This document shows positions 53,279-64,000 of a DNA stretch of 64,000 nt, piece after piece. Position 1 is the first letter of the stretch. Each line of letters opens with the position of its first letter. The notes under the pieces are model-generated. The model saw only the letters and a list, made by a program, of their open reading frames with translations, did not search any database and was not told the origin of the DNA. Source of the DNA: Ampelomyces quisqualis. Taxonomy: Eukaryota > Ascomycota > Dothideomycetes > Pleosporales > Phaeosphaeriaceae. A program made the translations under genes and the position numbers. The stretch is from positions 2,480,001 through 2,544,000 of the forward strand of contig JAGTXZ010000019.1 of NCBI GenBank assembly GCA_018398575.1. The letters run 5' to 3'.

Positions 53279-55075
53279 ATGGAAAAGGAATACGACGAAA
53301 AGCCATGGCCAGAGTTTGCCGACGACTCAGTTGGCGTTGGTGAAGTATTGAACGCTTCTGGACACAAGCAGGAACTCGAACGGCAGTTCAGTTTGTTGTC
53401 GATATGCTCCATAGGAATCACAACAGGCAATGTCTGGGCTGCCCTCGGAGGTTCTATTGTACGTCTTCACCTCCCTCACCTTCTTGATCAATGTTCAACT
53501 TTCATTCACGATCCATTGTGCTAATTATAACCGAAAGGGCATCGCCCTCTACAACGGTGGACCACCAGGAGTCATCTACGCCTTCATCGCAGTATCATGC
53601 TTCTACTTCATGATTGCAGCTTGTATAGCCGAGATGGCCTCTGCCATGCCATCCTCGTCGGGCGTATATCACTGGGCGAGCGTAACAGCAGGTGCAAAAT
53701 ATGGCAAAGCTGTTGGTTTCTTCGCTGGCTGGTCAGTCTCCCGTGCTCACTGTTTGGTGAATGCATCGTGGGGCACATGTGCTTACTTCCTGGAATAGGT
53801 GGAACTTCCTTGGCTGGCTCTTCGGCACCGCGTCCATAACCTCCATCCTCGCCAACCAGATCATTTCCATGTACGGTCTCTTCCATGAAGGGTTTGCATA
53901 TGAGCGGTGGCAGGTCTTTATCGTGTACTTCATACTCACCTGGGTGTCGGCCTTCATTGTCATGTACATGAATCGTGCTCTACCTACCATCACCAAGATT
54001 GGTCTTTGCTTGATCCTCGCTGGTGTGTTCATCACAATATTGGTCTGCGCCATCATGCCGAGCAGGACTGGCAAAGGCTATGCGAGCAACTCGTTCGTAT
54101 GGAAGGACTGGCAGAACCAGACAGGTTGGAGCAGTAATAGCTTTGTATTCGCAGCTGGTATGCTCAACGGCGCGTTTGCAGTCGGCACCCCGTAAGCATC
54201 CTCCTACATCTGCTAAGAGAATTCCCTCTCGTTTGCTAACTCATCCATTAAGTGATTGCGTGACCCACCTGGCAGAAGAGATTCCTCGCCCTCGAGTCAA
54301 TATTCCCAAAGCCATCCTCGCACAATACGTGGTCGGGTTCATCACGGCCTTTTGTTACGTGGTTTGCATATTCTACTCGGTCAACGACCTCAGTTCGCTG
54401 CTCAAGAACCCTTGGCCTTTCCCACTCGCGGAGCTCTATCGCCAAGCCACGAATAGCACTGCGGGCTCATTTGGATTGCTCGTCATTATCTTCCTACCAA
54501 CCTTTTGCACAAACATCGGATCCTACATCACTGCCGGTCGAATGTTATGGACGCTAGGCAGAGACGGGGCAACCCCATTTTCAAGCTGGGTTGGACGCGT
54601 GGACCAACAGTGGGGAAGTCCATTGAACAGCACCCTTACTTGTGCAGTTCTCAACACCATCCTCGGACTCGTGTACATTGGTTCCAGCACCGCCTTCTCG
54701 GCCTTTGTCGGATCATTCATCGTCCTGGCGTCACTCTCGTATCTTGCGTTCATTTTGCCCAACCTCTTCTCATGCAGGCGCCATGTCATCAAGGGCCCAT
54801 TCTCTATGCCTGACCCCGTCTTTTACACCGTCGCAACCATTGCATGTTCATACATGTGTGTATGGGTTGTCATTTACTGCTTTCCTTTTGCGGTACCGTT
54901 CGATGCGACCACGATGAACTATACTTCGGTCATGACTGGCGGTTGTACTATCCTACTAGGCGGCTGGTATGTCTGGATCAGGAACAAGGGATATGTGGGT
55001 CCCCGGGCCTTGGTCGAAGAGGGAGAGAGGCGCACGTCAACGAAAGGAGACATTGTTGTCAGTGATAAGTTTTAG
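53279..55075 (+). CDS. APC-superfamily permease (amino acid/choline type)
   Basis: Plasma-membrane proton symporter for amino acids, choline or related amines. Four exons: 53279-53458, 53538-53731, 53799-54191 and 54253-55075; introns 79, 67 and 61 bp; 529 residues with about twelve membrane segments. Motifs: FSLLSICSIGITTGNVW in the first helix, NGGPPGVIYAFI in the second, CIAEMASAMPSSSGVYHWAS in the third, then FFAGWWNFLGWLFG, NGAFAVGTPDCVTHLAEEIP with the conserved HLAEE, and GRDGATPFSSW. The arrangement fits the choline/GABA permease branch (Hnm1-like). The substrate cannot be assigned. The leader carries a 57-bp duplication. Confidence 0.92.
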
Positions 55076-56661
55076 ATACGTCTAGATGAACCCCCCCTGG
55101 ATGCTACACCTGTGGCGATATGTACCCATACATGCCCATTCAGCCTATGAATTCACCAGCTGGGGTTTAATTTCAAGTGTATGGCTGTTGCTTGCTAGCA
55201 AAAGGCAACGAGTTGTGGTCTACAACCATCCTGGCTCTTCAGAAACGGCTACATGCCAACTAGGTTAAATTACTACTGGTTTTTGCATCAACTCGATCTT
55301 ATAATATCTATTGAATAGACAATCTTGGGGTCTCAAGTTAATTTTGGTTTCTCAAGACATGCGATGTCAGACAAGCTTCGAAGCTCACGAATGATTGGAG
55401 CCCTCTTGGGCGTCCACTGTGTTGACTCACTTGGAGCGACCCTTCAGTCTAAGCCTTCGTCAGACATTATCAGACAATATCCACATGGCTTGCGAGCGAT
55501 CTGACACGCACAGTCCTCCTTACCTACCGAGACTACCGGGAGGGGGAACATACCGGAAGCTCACTGGGATTGCAACATTCCGATATCGCCAAAGCCGCAG
55601 TTGAGTACTCCTAAATGGGAATGAAGGTGACTGATCAGATCACAAGAAAGACTCACGTCCAAGAGAGATAGCAAGTGCGACGAGAACAGGTCTAGAAAGT
55701 TACAAAAGATCGGGATACCTAAAAAGGGCTGGTTAGGGCATAGACGGTGGGGGAAACGGAAGGCTGATTCGGTGCATTTCTACGGGATTGTTTGCACCAG
55801 CGGACACAACGACAGAATGAATCAATCGCTATCAGCGAGTTCACTCGCGCACATCCAAGATGCACGGTCGCTTGGGCAGTATAAAACGAGATTATCCCTG
55901 CCCTACTTCGCGACACGTCGTCCCAAGAAGTAGCGAGTGTTGCCGCCCGAGCGAGAGAAGGGAGAACATTGAGCTCTTTGATACGATGGCTTGTTCCAAC
56001 TTGACACCGCAGGTGGAGCTTCTTTACACAACACAAGCACCGGTCCACCAAGATCATGTTATTTTGACGTACGAGACAAAAGCACCACCTGGAGAAGCAG
56101 TGGTGTCACGGGGACCGCACTCGGGCATTAGACACGAACCACAGCTGGCGGCTGTCGCAGAGGTGATAACAGTCACAGGGATGGCGATGCCGTGTATGAA
56201 ACCGGTGTTGATCCTTGTATAGGTCTCTCGAGAAGACGTGACGCGGCCTGCTTGCGTACCCCCGGGCCCTGCTCACCATCTACAAGTCATCTGTTCAGCG
56301 TTTCCACGTATTTTCAAGATTCGTGATCAAGCACAGGTTGGCCACGATAACCCTTGTCCAAAAGTCAGCTGCAGAAAGAGAAAAGGGGACATGGAATGTA
56401 ATTGATCCGCGAATGCAGAAAGTCATGAATCGAACTCGGTAGATGTTGCTGGTATTCGCATTCAATCACGCCAAGTACGGAGCGAGTTTCATTCGTGCTA
56501 TATGCTACGGCTCGCCCAGAGGCCGATTGAAACACGCCACATTTGTATTCACAAGAACACCCCACCTGGTCAATGTCAATGCGCCGGTATATATACCCAC
56601 CCTAATCATCAGTTTTACATAAATATACAGTGTGTTTACTGAAGGCAACGTTCAAAATCCA
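55076..56661. other. Intergenic region between convergent genes
   Basis: 1.6 kb between the permease and the PA-RING gene, which converge. A TATA-like CAGTATAAAACG at about 55879 precedes an open frame beginning near 55860-55986, without recognisable product. No repeats seen. Confidence 0.4.
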
Positions 56662-58338
56662 TCATCGGAAGCCGGGGAACACCTTGTTCATCGCGCGTCG
56701 CCACTTGGATCGTGTGTCCACTTCGCCGACATCGCTCGCTGGTGCATGCCTGTTTCCCAGCATCTGCAGTGCGCGCTGACGTGCCCATTCTCTTCGATTT
56801 TGTGTTGGCGAGCAGTCTTGCGAGTTGGGTGAAGAAGGCGGTACGGGTGTATTTGCGGTTGGGACAGGATGGTTCACAGAAGCTAATGCTGTGGATGTTG
56901 TGTTATGACTGTTATTTGCCATTTCGATATCTGGAGGCCTCTGTGCGCGCTCTGAAGCACTGAAGGTTCGTCGACCCGCCATAGCACCACCGATGCGTCG
57001 TCCGAGTGAGCCGAGGGGTCCTGGGGTGGGGCTCGCTTCTTGCGGTGGTATGGGAACAATGGGCTGGATGCTCCCTGGTTGACCGCTGCGCGCGCGCATC
57101 CGAGCGATGTGGCGTTCTCTGCGCACCATCATGTTCGTGATGGGCACTGGACACACGCCCGGGGGTAGTACACTCTGCTTGCACATTGGACACAACGACG
57201 AGTTGCGGAGGAGGAAAGTATCGATACAGTCGGGATGGAAGATGTGACGACATGGCAGCTCGCGGACCAGTGTTTGGTTGGCCTCGAAGTCGTCGAGACA
57301 TATGGGGCAGGTGGGCTGGCTCAAGACTGATGTTGGAGCACCAGCTACAATTGGTGCAGAGACAGGGCGAGCAAGTGGTGGCGGATTGGCGCCTGTATCC
57401 GGGTCGACAGCAGACGAAGACACGCCAGCTGCAGGCAGTAGAGGCAGTGGCACATCCTTCTCGTCGCCGGCAGCGGCGCCGACTGTGTATGTGTATATGG
57501 GAAGCTTGTCGAGCGTCTGCTGGTCTACATTTAGACGCTTCACGCCGAGCACCTCTAGATCGACCTCGCCCTCGAGCACTCGTCGTCGGAGATGATTCCG
57601 GCGCCTCCGCTGGATGACATGCATGGCGATGGAGATGCCGCTGACCGCGACGATCAATATGGCGAGGACGATGACGAGGAAGACCCAAAGGCTGGGAAGT
57701 TGGGCGCCTGATTCGGTAGAGACGGTGCTCCAAAGGCGGACGTAGTCGGTGGCGTCCACGGACTGCGCAAGCTGGTCGGCGTACGGAACGGTGGAGAGAT
57801 TGCCCGAATACTGGTTCAGGCGGGTCATGATGATGTCTCCCGTCGTGGCGGGCAGGGCATACGTGGGGAAGGTGTTGGCCCTCTGCCAGCCGCCGCCATC
57901 CTGCAGACTCCACGAGGCGTCGTTGAGCACCGGCGGCTGCCCGTTGCCCTGTCCGGGCTGCCAGACGTAGATGGCGTTGGTCGGCAGGCGTCGCGCGGCG
58001 GCGAAGTACTCGCGCATGCACTGCGGCGAGAACCAGGGCGCGGCTGCTATGAGGGCGTAGTTGCTGGCTGCGGGCAGGTTGGCCAGACGTGTGGCGTTGG
58101 CGGGCACGTGCTGCTGCTCCTCGCGCCTGCACGCATCGCTGGCCAGGTCGGGGACGTAGAGGAGGCCGTAGGGGTCGGAGCCATCGACGCCCTTGGTGGA
58201 GAGCGTCTGGATGTTGCTGTAGATTTGGTACTGGAACGAGACGCTTTGGTTGAGCGTGACGAACTTGTTGTTGTCGTAGTGGATGGCGGCGGGGTCGGGG
58301 AAGTCGATGGTGAAGATGCCGATGCGGTGGGCACTCAT
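56662..58338 (-). CDS. PA-TM-RING-type membrane E3 ubiquitin ligase
   Basis: Predicted endomembrane ubiquitin ligase. Single exon, 558 residues from ATG 58338 (MSAHRIGIFTIDFPDP). The N-terminal 230 residues form a protease-associated-like lumenal domain (SDPYGLLYVPDLASDACRRE, NYALIAAAPWFSPQC). A membrane helix (SLWVFLVIVLAILIVAVSGI) is followed by a basic stop (QRRRRNHLRRR) and, near residue 370, a RING-H2 finger: CPICLDDFEANQTLVRELPC, RHIFHPDCIDTF, CPMC. The tail is Ser/Pro-rich. No clear signal peptide precedes the lumenal domain; the frame is open upstream but has no suitable ATG, so a missed 5' exon is possible. Confidence 0.88.
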   Translation of the reverse strand: MSAHRIGIFTIDFPDPAAIHYDNNKFVTLNQSVSFQYQIYSNIQTLSTKGVDGSDPYGLLYVPDLASDACRREEQQHVPANATRLANLPAASNYALIAAAPWFSPQCMREYFAAARRLPTNAIYVWQPGQGNGQPPVLNDASWSLQDGGGWQRANTFPTYALPATTGDIIMTRLNQYSGNLSTVPYADQLAQSVDATDYVRLWSTVSTESGAQLPSLWVFLVIVLAILIVAVSGISIAMHVIQRRRRNHLRRRVLEGEVDLEVLGVKRLNVDQQTLDKLPIYTYTVGAAAGDEKDVPLPLLPAAGVSSSAVDPDTGANPPPLARPVSAPIVAGAPTSVLSQPTCPICLDDFEANQTLVRELPCRHIFHPDCIDTFLLRNSSLCPMCKQSVLPPGVCPVPITNMMVRRERHIARMRARSGQPGSIQPIVPIPPQEASPTPGPLGSLGRRIGGAMAGRRTFSASERAQRPPDIEMANNSHNTTSTALASVNHPVPTANTPVPPSSPNSQDCSPTQNRREWARQRALQMLGNRHAPASDVGEVDTRSKWRRAMNKVFPGFR

Positions 58339-58563
58339 CGTGGGCGGCTGCGACGATGCATGCTGGCCCAGCGGCAGTGGGACGGCGGAGGTGGCAGAGT
58401 CGCGGCGGCAGACGGACAGGCAGGCCCGGAAGTCGGCGCGCCAAGCTGCCAGAAGCTTGGCGAAAGCTTGTTTCGGCCGGGACCACGTCCACGGGCCGAC
58501 TGCCTCCGCCACCACCTCGACCACCTCACCGCACCACCCGCCTCGCCGTCGCCAGCACCCACC
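58339..58563. promoter_or_regulatory. Divergent promoter of the PA-RING gene and NGG1
   Basis: 225 bp between start codons on opposite strands, so both genes start from this GC-rich stretch. No TATA box seen. Confidence 0.65.
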
Positions 58564-60526
58564 ATGGCCCCCTCGGTCAGCAGCAAGGCCAAGGCAAAGC
58601 CCGGCTCCAAGCCCTCCGCCCCCGCCCCCGCCCCCGCCCCCGCCGCGCCCCGCAGCCGCAACCCCACCCCGCTGCCCAACGTGCGCTCTTCGGCCGAACC
58701 CCCGGCGGCTCCGTCCTACTTCAACAAGCCCCTCGGCTCCTACCTCAGGAAATGCGACGTCACCGTCGACGACATCCTCGAGAGCGGCGGCAGCGCGTCG
58801 TCGATCCCCTCGGGCACCAAGCTGCTCGCCATGCGCGACAAGATCGAGTCGATCGTGCTCAAGAACATCGAGACCCGATGCACACATTCCGAGAGCGTCT
58901 TGCGCGAGCTGCAGCACTTGCGCAAGAACAGGGCGCCGCGCGAACGCGAAAAGGACAAGGACCCCGACGACCGCAAACACAGGCTCAAGAAGGTGGCCAA
59001 GAAGCGCGACGACGACGGCAAGCACCCTCCGACCACGGGCGCACACGGCGTCACCCGGCAGGACGGCGTCGACGTGCACAAAGGTATGCATGGAACGGGA
59101 CCCATGCCTCGCCCCGACGGGAGATGAAGCCCGGCCTCCTGCTCACGCCTCTATAGATCACTCCTCGGCCATGTCATCGCCCATCTCGCAAGCCCCGCCC
59201 TCCGCTGCCGGGGCTGCAGATGCGCCCTCGCCCAGCGGCTCCGACGTCTCCCACCAGCCTGCGCCAGCACCCGCCGTGCCGCAGTTTCAGACCTTCGGGC
59301 CAGACCCAGCCAAGTTCGACGACCCCACAATATACCACATACGCCATGTCACGCCGGACATGTCGATTGAGGAGCGCAAGGAGATATACTGTGTCGCCGA
59401 CTTCCCTCCCTCAGACCTGCGCGACCGCACCGCTGGCTCGCCGCCCAACAAGGACTTTTCAAACGCGAAACCAGCAACGCAAGTCAACGCAAGCGTATTT
59501 GCCAACTATGTGGAACCTTATATAAGACCGCTCACAGAGGAAGACGTGGCTTTTCTGAAGGAGCGGGGAGACAGGACAGCGCCCTTCGTTCTACCACGGC
59601 GCGGCCAGAGACATTACAAAGAGATATGGGCAGAGGAGGACGGCGCGATGCATATTGACTCGCACGATCAAAGACCGCCAGCCAATGTACCGCGAGGTGC
59701 AGCCGAGGATGTGTCTGACGACGTTCTTGAGACCGACCAGGTGTCGACTGGACCTCTGCTGGCTCGCTTGCTAGGCGCATTGCGACCCGAAGGACGCGGT
59801 GCCCAGAGCAGTCCACATGACGCGAATGGAACGTATGGTGATGCAATGGACATTGACGAAGGCGCAGCTGTACAGGCAGACACGGGGAACAACAACGCCA
59901 TACCCGCCGCAACCCAGCTTCCCGACTTTTCCCAACCAGGCTGGAAGCCCCCACAAGTAAACGGCCGCTCCGAGTACATGGGACTGGAGGACCGCGTCCT
60001 TATGGAACTCAAACACTACGGCTTCATGTCTGACGCTGACGCCGAATCTGCCGCCTACGACTCGCACTTTGACGACGAAATCGCCCAGCGCCTACGCTTC
60101 CTCCAAGAAGAGCTCCGCAAACAATCCATTGTCAATGGCGCGCGCAAACAACGCCTCCTCGAACTGACCGAAGAACGCATCGCGCAACAAGAATACAACA
60201 CCATTGCCGACGATCTCGACAATCAACTCAACGCCGCGTACCTCAAGCGCAACAGGAACATTGGCAAGGGCAAGAAGCAAAACAAGCGCCCCGGCGGCGC
60301 GGGCGGTGGATCCCACCCCGTAGCCAACGCAGGTCTCACTAGACCTGGCGTAGGCGAACCGATTCGCACGCTCATGGAGCGAAGACAACAATGGATCAAC
60401 ACGATTGGCCCCGTAGTCAACTTTGGAAAAACAGGCTTGCCGCTCGAAACGATTTTCCCCGACGCCAAGATGACGGAGCTCGAGAGCAGGGAGGTGGAGA
60501 TTTGGAACACAGAAGCCGAGGAGTAA
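58564..60526 (+). CDS. NGG1: SAGA/ADA histone acetyltransferase subunit Ngg1/Ada3
   Basis: Adaptor subunit of the SAGA HAT module with Gcn5 and Ada2. Two exons, 58564-59083 and 59157-60526, intron 73 bp; 629 residues. The N-terminus is Ala/Pro-rich, followed by a conserved region (SYFNKPLGSYLRKCDVTVDD) and a basic stretch. The C-terminal ADA3 domain is clear: YMGLEDRVLMELKHYGFMS, DDEIAQRLRFLQEELRKQS, YNTIADDLDNQLNAAYLKR and LMERRQQWINTIGPVVNFGK. Start ATG 58564 has a CACCATGGCC context. Confidence 0.94.
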
Positions 60527-60878
60527 ATTTATGATTTTGGATCGTTGCTGCTTCACACTCCTCAACGGTTTGCCGGCGTTTGGGTTTGGTATGGCTAGGG
60601 GAAAGGGGAAATCAAGTCGTAGATGATGATCATGGAGTATTGTTTGCCTTTTTTGTATTTGCATTTGTCCATGGCGTTGGCACGTTTGAGTTTTTCTGAT
60701 GGGGGGGGGGGGGGACACGAAAGATACCCCAACGAACACAAGACAAGAATCAAAGAATCAAAGTCTTTGGTACACAAGATGAATATGAATATGAATATGG
60801 ATGAGGAAAAAAATTCAAGCACTAAAACGCTCGCGAACCAAAAAACACCCAACAAAGGGTGTTGCACTATTCCACGAT
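60527..60878. other. Intergenic region between convergent genes
   Basis: 3' flanks of NGG1 and HRD3; contains a run of twelve G residues near 60701 and a short ATGAAT repeat at 60780-60798. Confidence 0.6.
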
Positions 60879-63580
60879 TCAATGCCCCACTCCTCCCGCA
60901 ACCCAATTCATAAACTCGGGCTCCTCGGGATGAGGAAAAACGCCTCTATCTTGCTGCTGTCCAACCTGTCCGGCCTGTCCAGCCTGCCCGTTCAATACCC
61001 TTTGCTGCTCCTCTACCCGACGCCGCTCTTCCTCTGCGCGTCGTTGCCTCTGGGCGCGCACGTACAGCAGTAGCGCTAGTGCACCCGTCAGCGCAAGAAT
61101 GACGAGTGATTCAAGAATGTCCGAGTCAAGCTCGTCTTCGGCGTCGTAGTAATCATCTGCCTGGTCGTCTGGGTGATCGTCGTAGTCGTCCCAGCGAGCA
61201 AGCTCTGCTTCGAGAAAGGCCGTCAGCCATTCCGAGAGCGATTGGTCTTTTTGTTTGGCTGCATGACCACTTTGTTAGCAACTTTTCCACTTCGTACATC
61301 AATGAATGAGGAGAAAAGTCGAGAAAACTCACCGGGTTCTTCTTGTATACTCTTGATTTTCCCGTTCGTCATGGTATTCCACCAACTCCTCAGCCTTAGT
61401 TTGTACAGCGCCAGAACAACTGGCAAATATGCTTCTCGCGGATTCGTTTCAAGAGCTAGATCGTAGTGTCGTTTTGCAAGGTGGAAATCCTGATCAATGC
61501 CGATTCCATTTTCGTGCATCCATCCAAGGTTCCAGTTTGCTTGCGCCGACTGCATCGTGTCTGCTGCGGCTTGGTAGCACTGAGCTGCCTTTTCCTCGTC
61601 TTGGGTAGTGCCCAGGCCGAGCAGGTAGTAGTCGCCCATCTTGACCATGGAATCAACGTTCTTTTGCTCAGCGGAGCGTGTCCAGTAGATGAGTGCTAGT
61701 ACGGCGTCGCCTGCGAGGGACGCCTGCTTCTTTATAAAGGGAATCAAAGAGGAAAAAGTGAAGCGAGGCCTGACTTGGTCGAGTAGGTAGGCAACGTTTG
61801 CTTGACCAGTTTCGAAGCCTTGCTCGGCGGCCATCATATAACCAACAAGAGCAGTTTCCAAGTCGCCGTTCTCGTAAGCTGAATTTGCCTCGGGAAAGGA
61901 GGTGGAGATGAATTCTGCCTTTTCTGCAACAATCTTGTAATATGCAGCTGCGACGGGACAGGACTTGTCGCGGCCAACGCCATTATGTGTGAGTTCGGCG
62001 AGGTAGTAAAACGCCTCGAGGTGGCCGTGCCTAGCGGCGAGCTCAAAGTACTTGATGGCAGTGGAGACATCGCCTTGGTCCAAGAACAACGCACCGAGTC
62101 GAACTTGAGCGGCTGCAAGATCCTGATCGGCAGCGGCGCCAAAGAGTTCGGCTGCCCTGACGGCATTGCGAGGTACGCCGAGACCATTCAGGTACATGAG
62201 GCCCATGGAGTACTGAGACAAAGCATCTCCATGATCGATGCCGCGTTTGAACCACGTCCTGGCAATGTCGAAACTTTCTGGCATGCCCTCACCACGGAGA
62301 AACATGCGCCCGAGGTAGCCTGCTGCTTTGGCGGCAAGCCTCTCGGTGCTAGTGGGAACGTTGGGCTTCGTCTTGCCGTCCTTGGTCCAGTACATGCGAG
62401 CGAGCTCGAGGAAGCGCTTCTTGGCTGCAGGCAGATCCCGCTCGGACGTGCGTGAGCCGTCGTAGTTGAGCTTGGCCAGGTTGAAGCTCGCCCGCGCATC
62501 GCCCTTTCTGGCCTGCAGATCCATGTATTCGACGACATCTTCCAGCGAGCTGTATGCGTCCGAGTGTACGCTGCCCAGGTTGGCGTTCTGGCCCGAGCTG
62601 CTAGCACTTGCTCCTTCCCCGTACACGCCACCTGCCTCATCCGCAATCTTGTACGACTGGCGTGCCGTGGCGTGCCCGCCCGGGGGGCCCGACCGGATGT
62701 AGGCGATTGCCTTCTTGGCCACCTGTCTGTAGAAGTGCACCGCCTCTGCGCAGTTTCGCGGCGTCGAGATGCCCGCCGAGTGGCGGTATGCAATCGTCAT
62801 TTCCGAGCGCACGAGGCCGGCCTCGGCGGCCAGGGTGTGGTACAGCATCGCGCGCGCCTGGTCCTGCTTGACCGCGCCGCCAATGCCCGTCGCATACATG
62901 AAGCCCACCATGTGCTGTGCCGACGCGTTTCCGTGCAGCGTGGCGAGCTCGCGGTAGCGGCGGAAGGCTTCCGAGTAGTTGCGCGGGTGCGTGAAGTTGC
63001 CGTAGAAGTTCATCTCGGCGAGCGTGAAGAGGGCGTCCGGGTTCCTGTGCCCCGCGGCCTCCTCCAGCAGCCTGACGGCCTGGGCAAGCGGCGGGGCAAG
63101 CGGCGGCGGCGGCGGCGGCGAGCTGCGCGTGAGCAGGTCCTGCTGCGGCGGTGCGTTCATGAAGAGCAGGACGAACATCTCCTTGGCGTAGTGTGCGCTC
63201 GAGCCCAGGATGCCCGACTTGGTGTCCACGTGCCACCATGGCGCCGTCGCTGTCGCTGGCTGGACTTTGTGCAGCAGTGCCACGGCCTCGTCGAAGGCCA
63301 TCTCGCCCCGGCCAGCATCCGCGCCGCCTTCCGTGTTCCCCCATCGTGCGTTCCACGGTTGGTCTGCACCTTCCCCGGCCCCCCCGCCTGTTCTCGGTGG
63401 TGTCGGCGTCGGGCGCGCCCGGCTGCTGTCGGGGCCCTCTGCTGCCGAAATGCACGCAGAAAGCAAGACAAGACCTAGCCATCTATCCGTCAGTCAGGAC
63501 GTCCCCCGCGTCTCGCGGTAGGCAAACATACCGAGCAAGAGCGGCACCAGCCGCTGGAACCGTGGCCTCATCGTGGACAT
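60879..63580 (-). CDS. HRD3: ER-associated degradation component HRD3/SEL1L
   Basis: Lumenal partner of the Hrd1 ubiquitin ligase in ER-associated degradation; it receives misfolded proteins. Three exons: 63580-63532, 63474-61333 and 61258-60879; introns 57 and 74 bp; 856 residues. The first splice completes the signal peptide (FQRLVPLLLGLVLLSACISA). A long series of Sel1-like repeats follows, for example GHRNPDALFTLAEMNFYGNF, ASAQHMVGFMYATGIGG, DALSQYSMGLMYLNGLGV, AQANWNLGWMHENGIGI. Near the C-terminus lies one membrane segment (ILESLVILALTGALALLLYV) and a Gln/Gly-rich tail. Between repeats is a poly-Pro insertion near residue 130. Confidence 0.94.
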
Positions 63581-64000
63581 GGAGGAGTGCGAAGTAAGGA
63601 GCGTGCAAGGAAACCGGTCATGGCGTCATTTCAAGGGCAGCAAGTACGGCCGTTGGGGGGTCAGTTGGTTGCTTAAGGCCAGCTTTCCATTGAGCATCGG
63701 GTGCAGTTGCGCCGCTCACGTGTGGCCAATCAGAGTTGACGTCACCGGCAGAGCAGCCCCACCACCCTGGTGCCCCAACATGCATACCACATAGTCTACG
63801 GAGTATGGCACACTGACTTGCGGCTTGACGGGCAAACCTCAACCGCTGTGCACGCGCTTCACCCTGCATGCAAAACTCAGCGTGCGTGTTGGAACACCTA
63901 CTGTACCTGAACATCGTCGAGAACACGGACGAAAGCCATCGGTCGTCGCTCTTGCCCACTTGCCGCATTTGTCATCTGTCATCTGTGAACCGCGGCATCC
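63581..64000. other. Upstream flank of HRD3 to the window edge
   Basis: Promoter region of HRD3; contains CTACGGAGTATGG at 63797. No gene recognised before the edge. Confidence 0.5.

Noticed and set aside
56912..58492. 526-codon minus-strand frame, Arg/Pro-rich
   Set aside because: Out-of-frame reading of the PA-RING gene in GC-rich DNA.
58339..59091. N-terminal extension of the PA-RING protein by 251 residues
   Set aside because: Low-complexity Gly/Val/Arg sequence, no suitable ATG, and it would overlap NGG1 exon 1 on the opposite strand.
1..64000. CRISPR array, rRNA or prokaryotic operon
   Set aside because: Intron-bearing fungal genes throughout; the only regular repeats are micro- and minisatellites.

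Overview
This window is nuclear DNA of a filamentous ascomycete (Pezizomycotina), most likely a dothideomycete of the Pleosporales type. The reasons are compact genes with 46-105 bp GT-AG introns carrying CTAAC/CTGAC-like branch sites, a trifunctional HIS4, a NoxB-type NADPH oxidase, a LaeA-family methyltransferase, COP9 subunit 7, and AT-rich islands that look like old mutated transposons. The species assignment is inference. Gene models were spliced by hand, joining exons so that frame and family conservation are preserved.

Layout. 1-15.2 kb is a dense housekeeping block: the 5' two thirds of noxB (running off the left edge), a small DUF7727-like membrane protein, xylitol/sorbitol dehydrogenase, an EFM2-like protein methyltransferase, VPS28 and NOC2 from one 194-bp divergent promoter, a peroxisomal ABCD transporter, and a secreted DUF4360-like protein. 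15.2-25.5 kb is looser: an aldehyde dehydrogenase, a wrecked CBM1-GH10 xylanase, an AT-rich island and HIS4. 25.5-37.5 kb holds an epoxide hydrolase, a CCC2-type copper ATPase, CSN7, two conserved proteins of unknown function (one with a metallo-beta-lactamase-like motif) and a SPRY protein with a PPxY motif. 37.8-46.7 kb holds two uncertain genes, an eight-exon LaeA-family methyltransferase, an ACR3 arsenite exporter, an inverted-repeat mobile element and an SREBP-type bHLH regulator. 46.7-53.3 kb is gene-poor; its only supported gene is a three-exon transmembrane RING-H2 protein that no single reading frame reveals. 53.3-63.6 kb is dense again: an APC-family permease, a PA-TM-RING ubiquitin ligase divergent from NGG1/ADA3, and HRD3/SEL1L.

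I see no biosynthetic cluster, CRISPR array or new multi-gene system. The genes are mostly unrelated core functions. The observations most worth following are the xylanase relic, the cryptic RING gene, the LaeA-family gene with a 19-nt exon, the inverted-repeat element between the arsenite exporter and the bHLH gene, and an in-frame 27-bp repeat in an uncharacterised gene.
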